Source: Colius striatus (lineage: Eukaryota > Chordata > Aves > Coliiformes > Coliidae). From it: a DNA stretch of 64,000 bases. Where the stretch lies: positions 20,062,001-20,126,000 of the forward strand of contig NC_084763.1 of assembly GCF_028858725.1 (NCBI RefSeq), given 5' to 3'. This document shows, one piece after another, positions 22,526 through 64,000 of the stretch (position 1 is the stretch's first letter; every line of letters starts with the position of its first letter). Position numbers and translations under genes: made by a program. A model generated the notes under the pieces. The model was not told where the DNA came from and did not search any database. It saw only the letters and a program-made list of their open reading frames with translations.

Positions 22526-24454
22526 GGACTTGCTTAGTGTTCTCGCTACCCTTGAAGCAAATATGGAAATGACATAATGTCAGCAATAGTCATACTTGCA
22601 GTATGCCACTGTCCTCCTTCTCCATCTCCTGCAGTGTAAGCATTGTTTAGAAGTAAGATTGTAATTTGCCTGTTGCAATTTGGTTATTTAGCTGGAGCTC
22701 TCAAAAGTAGCAAATTAGAGTTGTTGGTTGGTACTGCTATGAACGCAAGTTATTATCAACTTAACCAGACGGGAACAAAAGCAAATTTATCTGTGAAGGT
22801 TGGCGAGGAGGGCTCTGCTTTGGTGGCATGGAAAGTAAACTGCTGTTATGAAACTTTGTAATGATTTTTGTCCCTGCTTTGCCAAATCACCTTTACCAGA
22901 TTAAGATGGTACATGAACTGGTACCAGTTGGTACCACACTAGGCCCTGTGCTAGAAGAACACTATTATAAACTGTCCAGGATGACTTCAAGGTTGCAGAG
23001 CAGTCACACTATTGTTTCTTTGCATGAGGAATATTTAAGAAGTATTTTAATGGATACATGAATACTAAGAGGAAAGTTAAGTTCAAAATAACTAATGCCT
23101 ATCTCACCTGTCCCACTTCAATAGGGTGCAACATCTCTCTCTAATAACAATGTACAGGGATGATGACTTTTACTGCTAACTTCTTCCCTTATGCTCTCTA
23201 CAGTAATAATAAAAGCTGCAGCTCCTACTACATGTTTGTTTACAACTCAACTTTTGGATGTAGGAACTGAACCTCAACCTTCCATTTGTATCCTCAAGCT
23301 CTGTCTCTGCATGTTACAATCTTCATTCTGAAACTCTTTAGTACCATAGGAACTTAAATCCTTCATGCTTAACTTCAGCTGCTCACTTCTTCTGGCAAAC
23401 AAATCTGTAATTGTTCTTTTTCTGATCAACTATTCGATAAAGAGTAGTGAGGTGGAGGTCAGTTCGTTCCCCCTAGTAACAAGCAACAGAACACAAGGAA
23501 TGGCCTCAAGTTGCACCAGGGTAGGCTCAAGCTGGATAGGAGTAGGAATTTCTTCACTGACACAGTTGTCAGGCACTGGAATGGGCTGCCCAGGGAGGTG
23601 GTGGAGTCCCTGGAAGTGTTTAAGAGATGGTTGGATGTTGCACTTAGGGAAATGGCCTAGTGGCTGATAGAGCTGTGACAAAGGCTGGACTTGGTGATCA
23701 TAAAGGTCTCCAGGTGAAACCATTCTATAATAGCAGAGCAACCCAAGGCAGGTGTGGTGGTGGGTCTAGCTCATCTACTGTCAGTTGCTAGAACTGTCCA
23801 GGAAAACAGCTCAACCTGTTTGCTAACCTCTCAATAGTATGATTTACGTGGCACAGGACTAAATCTTAGTGGACAGGGAAAAATAAATATTTCTTCATGC
23901 TCTCTCATTGTCTGTCAGGTATTGGATGAGTGCAAGTATGCAAAATAAATGAACCAGGGCGGGAGTAGGCAAGTACAAGCTCAACATGGACCATAGTCTG
24001 CTCCTATATGTACTGTCTTAAGAATAAAGGACTCTAGTAGACAAAAAGAGCATAAGAATGCTTTAAGGTGAAAAAATCAAAATGTTTACCAGTTCAGTGA
24101 AAGAATGAATGAGGAGATGGGAGTAACATAGGCTGTGGCTCTGGTAGAACAGAGCTGGGACTACCAGTCTGAATGGTCACAAGCTTTCCCTACTGCAGTC
24201 TCGGCTCAGCACACCCTGCTCCCAGTGAACTCCAAGGCTTTTTTTGCAGACGTACTGACTGCACTCCTGTAGATTCACTGTGCTTAGCTGTGAAATTGCT
24301 TCACTGTGTATACTTCTAATGCGAGAACTAATTGACAACAAAAGGAGACCAAAATAAGTCGAGGTTTTGTACATATATAATTTAAAACTATTCTTTACCA
24401 GTACAATATATTAATTTTACAAATGTAAAGTTCATCAGCTGTTAAAGCATTTGC
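22526..24454. other. Spacer between the convergent SGO1 and KAT2B ends
   Basis: About 1.9 kb separating the two poly(A) signals. Apart from a CR1 relic at 23450-23733 I see no gene, RNA or conserved motif. Confidence 0.7.
23450..23733 (+). mobile_element. CR1 LINE fragment of a different subfamily
   Basis: CR1 3' UTR (TGGGCTGCCCAGGGAGGTGG and a GGACTTGGTGATCATAAAGG tail). It differs from the GGACTAGATGATCTCTAAAG type of the other copies, so it comes from another CR1 subfamily. Confidence 0.9.
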
Positions 24455-26152
24455 AAAACCACATATCCTACCATAACTTTATTGCACTGTATCTATGAAA
24501 ATATTAATTCTTAAATTAGAAAACAAATGTTTCAATATAGAAGAGACAATCTGATTGAAAGACAATAAGAAAATCTACTCTGAAAATAACAAAGTTTCAC
24601 AGGATACCAAGCTTAACAGGTGCATCTGTAGGCCCAATCTACAAAACAAGATTATAGCATCCAGTACTGGCTATTACCAAAAAAACCATACTCGCTGTAC
24701 CTTTGTTATAGATCCAAAATCTCATACAAAACACTATGGCAAGTCTAGTGTTAACATTTTGAATACCTTGTGTACCACATTTACTACTTCCAGGCAGTTC
24801 CTGACATCTACTTGCTGAATCAACTTGTGGTTTAACATTGCACAGGCATTTTGCAGAAATACATTCTTTGACACAGCACAGGATTGGGGTTTTTTCAGTC
24901 TTACAACAACTGAATTTTACCAGTGTAACATCTGTAAGTATAAAACATCAAGAATGAAAGTTAAATCTGTTTTTCACAAAAGCAAATATAATTTACAATT
25001 ACAAACTCTAATTAGAAAATGTCAAGTGACAACTTTTTGGCCTGTACTGATCTCTATTAGGAAGTTAGGTGTACCTCTTAAACGTAGTGTAAGCAGCAAA
25101 ATATATATATTATATATGTAAGTGCTTAATTTGAAGAGATACTAACATGAGTTGTAAAATGTTAGTACGTTCCTGGGTCTAAATAATCACAGTTAACAAG
25201 CATTTACAACAAAGCTTGGTAGAAAATCCAGTTTACCACAGAGCTAAGCATAGAAGCTAGAAGCTGTCATATGTTGACTTCTTTTGTGTACAATAGTCTT
25301 ATGTCTGCTGAATAATCTAAAGACTTATTCAGTGAAGAGTAGTAAATAGGGTGGATCATGAAGTGCATCAAAACCTTAACTCTACTAAGCCAATTGAGTT
25401 TGTCCAGTATGTGCAAATCAGATTCTCTGAAGTTATTTTGGGTACTTATGTCCTGCATAAGCCAACTCATTTTGACATTACATATCTAGCCAGGTTTTAT
25501 GCTTTGTTGGGTTTTTTTAAATAGTGGTTATTGGATTACAATTTGCAGGTAAAATATTTATCAAAACCCAAAATGAATAGAAAAAACTTGCATCTATCAA
25601 AGGTTACAGGCAGTCCTTTTTCAGAACTGGCTGCTCTTCACTCACAGCTTCTCAACCAGCTGAGTGTTTCCTTTAAAAAATAATATCTTATAAAAAGATT
25701 CTACAAAGAAATAAGTGTTTCAGAACCCCTCCCCAACTTGTTTTCCCTCACTATTTTCTTTTTTACTGGAAAAAAACAATAAAACTTTATCAAATAGGTA
25801 CTGCATTAGGTAAGCTATAACATTTGTTGTCTGGGAATTTTCTTCATATTCCCAAACATGTGCAATTCCCACATGTTTTGTGGGGTTTCTGAGGCTGTCA
25901 CTGACAAACTTCTTATGAACACTGTAACGGGCACACAAAAGAAATTTTCTGTAATTAAATACATTAGAAATCATTTTAATAAAATAATTTTTGTAACTTC
26001 AGTATAATACATGTTTGCAAAACTAAAAGGGTTTTTAAAAGTGCTAAGTATTAAACAGAAGTTTCTTGAAACCTTAAAGTCCCACAACTCATATATAACG
26101 GCTTCCCCGGCCCATAAAGTAGGCACACTATTTGGTTGTAAAAAAGACAGTG
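24455..26152 (-). other. KAT2B: KAT2B 3' UTR (end approximate)
   Basis: AT-rich non-coding sequence after the stop with no recognisable repeat insertion apart from a TA-rich run near 25098-25119. The only clear AATAAA on this strand lies at 24478-24483, giving a UTR of about 1.7 kb. The end position is inferred. Confidence 0.65.
24478..24483 (-). promoter_or_regulatory. KAT2B: KAT2B polyadenylation signal
   Basis: AATAAA on the - strand, in the context GCAATAAAGTT, 1.67 kb after the stop codon. Confidence 0.65.
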
Positions 26153-59396
<33,244 letters not shown>

Positions 59397-59614
59397 CTGA
59401 AATCAAAGCAAAGGAGTATCAATCAACATTCTGAAACACAGGAACTTGCTGAAACTGTGTTATTTTGAAAACAATAAAAAGTAGCATTAATTAATTACCA
59501 GATGGAGCTTTGTTTTGAGGCGCAGGGTTGTCACATTTACTGGTATATCAACATGTATGGATCCTGCCACTGAGACAATTTTAATGATTTAAACAGAAAT
59601 GGGTTTGCCTGCAC

Positions 59615-60281
59615 CAGTACAGGCTGAGGGTTGACCTGCCAGACAGCAGCTCTGCAGAGAAAGACCTGGGAGTCCTGGTTGATAAAAAACTAAATATGAG
59701 CCAGCAATGTGCCCCCGTGGTCAAGACAACCAATGGCATTTTGGGGTTTATTAAGAAGAGTGTGGCCAGCAGGTCGAGGGAGGTTCTCCTCCCCCCCTAC
59801 TTTGCCCTGATGAGTAGAGTCCTGGAGTCATCTTGAGTCCTGTGTCCAGTTTTGGGCTCTCCAGCTCAAGAGGGACAAAGAACCTCTAGAGAGAGCCCAG
59901 TGGAGGACAACCAAGATAGTGAAGTGAGCAGAGCATCTGTATTATGAGGAAAGACTGCGGGACTTTGAGGTGTTTAGCCTCAAAAAGGGACTATGGAGGG
60001 GGGAACCTCATCAACACTTTTAAGTACCTAAAAAGATGGATGCTGTGAGGATGGGGTGACAGGTTTTTTTGTAGTGTCCAGCAACAGGCCTAGAGATAAT
60101 GGGCATAAGCTGGGACACAAAATTTCCACTTAAACATAAGGAAAAACTTCTTTACGGTAAGGGTGAGGCTGCCCAGGGACACCATGGAGTCTCCTTCACT
60201 AGAGGTGACCTGATTGAGTGAAGCTCCTTTAGCAAGAGGTTGGACTAGATGATCTCTAGAGGTCCCTTTTGTGATTCTGTG
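59615..60281 (+). mobile_element. CR1 LINE fragment in KAT2B intron 1
   Basis: About 670 bp of CR1 on the + strand. It includes the end of the second open frame (GACCTGGGAGTCCTGGTTGA, degraded by indels) and the 3' UTR with GGACTAGATGATCTCTAGAG near its end. Antisense to KAT2B and 218 nt upstream of exon 2. Confidence 0.94.
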
Positions 60282-63200
60282 GGTTATCTAACAAGTAAGA
60301 CATCTATCAGTGCCTTGTCAGCTATACCAGCAACAAGGAACCATGCAACTAAAACTAAACTCATGACAACCCAAGCAGGGTTAATTATATTGAAATAAAC
60401 AAACAACAACCGCCTTATTGGAGAATGCTGTCTAAGGCAAGGCTTGGCCACAAAAGCAACGAATGCCAAACAGAGTGGCATTACCACTGCAACCTGACAC
60501 TTAACCTAGAAAGTTGGTTCACTCAGCATAATACACCTCTGATAGACTGCAGCTAAAAGGGGTGACCATGAAGGGTGAGGGTGTCACTTTGGTAATTGTG
60601 TCTCAAAACATTCAGAAGTTCCAAGTACCAATTCTAGTTATCCAACGAGAAACTTTATAGGACAGGATCTTCTTCTGCATATTGCAAGATATGGTAGTTA
60701 TTTTGATGGTAAGGTACTTCTAAGATCATTCATATGCCTATTTGAAGATCTAATGGGAATGAAAGCATGCTTTCCTATTGCTCAGAGATATCTGCACTGG
60801 GTTGTAACAAGATAGTCATGAATTCGCACTGCCAAGACCTCAGCAAGGAAAGTATGCCAACTGCTGCATAATATTTATGACTGCACAAACCTTAGTAGGA
60901 GAGATTGTGATGTTAATATATCCAGCATTAATGTGTCATTTTTCAAAACTGATTCTGAATGTATTTAATACAATCTATTTCAGAAATCTATCTAATTTTC
61001 CATTTATATTTCCAAATCCCATCTTACCTAAGGAAAAACAACTCAGGAGAAGCACAAAGCATCACAGTTTGCCAGTCCCTAAGACTGACAGCTTTGCAGA
61101 CTGATGGTAATTTGTTCTTTGAAAGTAATTTCAATATGCATCAGCCTGAGCACCAAGAAAACTGCCGCCTGCAATTTGCTGAGCACCTCATGATGTTTTT
61201 ACCATCTCTAACACTTCAGTATTTATCTGGTTGGGCTCTTGGTCCCTGGTGCCATGGCCTGGGCCTCTGCCTAGGGCAGTTTGGTAAGTAGGAAGGGATG
61301 TGAGGAGCATTTTCAGCAGCCAGAACCATTAAGATGACTCAGAAATCCACCTGCAAGTGCCCAGCAAAACCACTTCCACCTACTCCCCTTGGAAAGGGGA
61401 CAAACTGCATAGCCTGAACTCCCTGGCTCTCCAAGCTCCTTGCAAGAGTGCCAACTGCCTGCTGACACGGGGATTTCTAACGTGGCAGCAAAGAGGTCAG
61501 AGTATGAAATGAGGGAGACAACGAAAACTTTTTTTTTTTTTAAGTTTCATAAAATTAAATCTGAAAAGTTTTATGGTGAATTTTGTTATTTTTCTATCAC
61601 ATTTTCTAGGAGTGATATGATTGACAGAGAAGTGAAGGAGGCCCAGTGTTGTTTTACAACAGAAACCATCTCTTACAGTGTTACAGGCATTGAGCCAGTT
61701 TTACATTTATTTGTCATACAGACCTATAGGACCTCTCTAAGTTTAATGACTACAAAGAGAGATCAGTGATTGAACCCGTGAACCAAGGATTGCCCTGATA
61801 TGAGAACTTTTGGACATCCGTGAGATAATGTGAAACCCTGCTTTCAATCAGCAACTCATGCCAGGCAAAACCAATGCCAAGTAAGCTATCTACATTTGCT
61901 TTGTGAAGAGGCAATGTTGCCATGAAAGTTTTTGCAGTTAAGACAAGGATAGAGAAGCTCTAACAGAAAAAAACTGTCAGAAAATGAGACTATCGCCAAA
62001 GAAAATTCAAGAAGCAACCATAAAGAAGTTTTCAAACAAAGATGAATTGAATATTATATGAGGGAAGAAAGATTTTATCCTTCCCATGCAGCTGTCCAGA
62101 CAAACGTTCAAGACTGTAAATTACTGACATAATATCATGCTTATTATTAATTGCCTTAAATTATTCCACAATGAAACACATCCAAAAAAAAAAAACCCTC
62201 AAACTAAACAAAAGCCTTTGGAGAAATTTTGCTCAGGGTGGAAGCAGTGTTTCACAGAAGCTCACCACATAATGTTTACTACCAAGCCTAAAAACTAAAA
62301 ACAGTGAGTAACTACACAAACTTTAGTGTCACACAATAATTAACAGCAAAGATGCAAACAAGCAGATGCATGAATCTCGGTAACAGTTCAGTTAAACTGC
62401 CAAAAATAAATATCAACCCACCCACAGAAGAATAAAAAACAGCATGTTCAATGGCAGATTTTTCTCTGCCCTCAGTACTATTTCCTTACCAGATCTTTCT
62501 GAAGTAGTTGTTAATTTTTATTGTTCAAATTATTCCAGAGACCTTTCTTAAACAACTAGTAGGGTAAGGGGTTTTTTTTGTTAATGTCTCTATAAAACAC
62601 CAGCATCAGCATAAATATTAACCAAGGAGAAACACAACTCAAAAAGGTCCTCTTTAAAACTAAGCTTTCATTGTAGATGTTGACAGTGCAAGTATTTTGC
62701 AGCGAATACGCAATGTGCATTCCTCAGTGGCTTAAATTGCTGAGTTGTTTCAAGTCTTCTACAGCGTTTTGTTCATTTGGTGCTTTCTTTGTCTATCTTC
62801 AGCTTTTTCCTGTCTTTCTTCCTTTTACTTAATGTCACTCATCTGCTTTCCATTAGAAAATAAAGTATGACTTCACCTCCACAAAAACTTATTTAAGATC
62901 AAAATAGTTTAGAGGAGAGGAAGGAAAAGAAGCATTTGAACTGGCACATCCAGTCCTTGGAGCCTTGTTTTCTGGGACATCTGCAAAGATTTGATAAGGA
63001 CAGTGGGGAAAGTTGGAGGACTTCTACCTTACTGAAGCCTTTAAAGTAACAGCTGTCATCTTTGCAGGCCAGGGGATCATGAACACTTCATCTTCATTGG
63101 TGGATTGTAATAAAATTGGATGAGTATAATACAATAAAACAGAGCATTTATATACTGTTGCCCACTCCCTGCCCTCCCTCCAAAAAAAAAAAACTCAAAA

Positions 63201-64000
63201 CCCCAAACAAACCACAGTGCAGAAAATATGTACATTTTGCAAGGTACAATACAATTTCAGGAATTTCTTACCACTTCAACTTTAGGTGGAGTGTTACAAC
63301 CTGAGAAATCTATCTAGTAGCTCTGGGCAGTGAAAACTCCAATTTGGGACAAACTAAAGCTACTATTTCCATTAAAATACTGAAAATAATGACAACAGGT
63401 AAAAAATGGACAGTAAAAAACAATACAACACACTTCAACACATATTGTTAGCATTTTTTATTTAAAAAGGAAGCACCTGAAACTTACGACATTGCCCATA
63501 TCAGCCCCTTTAAGTGGGTTTCAGGTGCCTAAATACTGATGAATAAAGAAAGAATGCTACAGTAACTTATGGATGGAAACATTCCTTCCCTTTTTGGATA
63601 GTGAAATTAGCACAGAAACATGCAAACTTCAAGCTAAATAATTGCAAAGTAAAAGACCCCAGTAGTTACAAAACTGAGTTTCAAAACAGCTGTTTTTCTG
63701 GGCTCTTCCAACTGAAAAACCACAGAGGTTGCCCTGTTTGGTAACTGAAATGTAAAGCAAACTCAACAAATTATATACACATGACATTACAGATTTTCCT
63801 TTTTATTTCCAGCAGGTGTAACTACTCTAGAAAGAATATTTTTTCTCACAACATAAAAGCCGTGTAAAATACACTACAAGCTTTTTTTCCCTGAAAGTCA
63901 TAATCTCAAATCAATACTTCTAAAAAAAGAACATTACACAAACCAACAAATATATTCACAAATTTAAAATACATATTTTTCCTACTCAAACATTCAGTAG
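60282..64000 (-). other. KAT2B: KAT2B intron 1, part in window
   Basis: Intronic DNA continuing beyond the window edge toward exon 1. AT-rich with A- or T-runs near 61530, 62185 and 63181. No exon, RNA gene or mobile element recognised. Confidence 0.75.

Noticed and set aside
22643-23061. Two adjacent open frames downstream of SGO1
   Set aside because: They lie past the SGO1 poly(A) signal and show no similarity I recognise and no exon structure.

Overview
This is an ordinary vertebrate nuclear locus, almost certainly from a bird. Ten CR1 LINE relics carry the CR1 3' end typical of sauropsids. The introns are compact: KAT2B exons 2-18 fit in 33 kb. Both reconstructed proteins closely match vertebrate orthologues. 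I cannot name the species from sequence alone.

Layout. Bases 1 to about 16,500 are intergenic DNA with no gene I can support. They hold a GC-richer block of retroelement character (about 1-1070), a CATC microsatellite, a full-tail and a tail-only CR1 copy, short tandem repeats, A-rich tracts and a possible LTR relic near 16 kb. A CpG island at about 16,540-17,330 is the promoter and untranslated first exon of SGO1 (shugoshin 1). SGO1 runs on the + strand with coding exons from 17,508 to 22,070 (8 coding exons, 594 codons, intact) and a polyadenylation signal at 22,496. A 2-kb spacer with a diverged CR1 follows. KAT2B (PCAF lysine acetyltransferase) runs on the - strand. Its stop codon is at 26,153-26,155 and its 3' UTR reaches a poly(A) signal at 24,478-24,483. 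Exons 18 back to 2 extend to 59,396. Exon 1, about 102 codons by comparison with human, lies beyond the right edge. The last 4.6 kb is intron 1.

The two genes are convergent (tail to tail), the same neighbourhood as human 3p24.3. They do not form a pathway. SGO1 protects centromeric cohesin through PP2A in mitosis. KAT2B is the SAGA/PCAF-type GNAT histone acetyltransferase with a C-terminal bromodomain. All coding exons join in frame with GT-AG borders and no disabling change, and key residues are in place: the SGO1 cohesin-binding Thr, the KAT2B catalytic Glu, the acetyl-CoA loop and the bromodomain Asn.

I found no previously undescribed system. The items most worth a second look are the SGO1 protein differences (no KEN box, no HP1 motif at the expected place, an in-frame 5-residue duplication), a CHR-like site in its promoter, a CR1-adjacent alternative terminal exon candidate, a strong 18-bp tandem/hairpin in KAT2B intron 6, a diverged internal duplication in intron 5, CR1 copies on both sides of KAT2B exon 2, and three unexplained GC-richer blocks.
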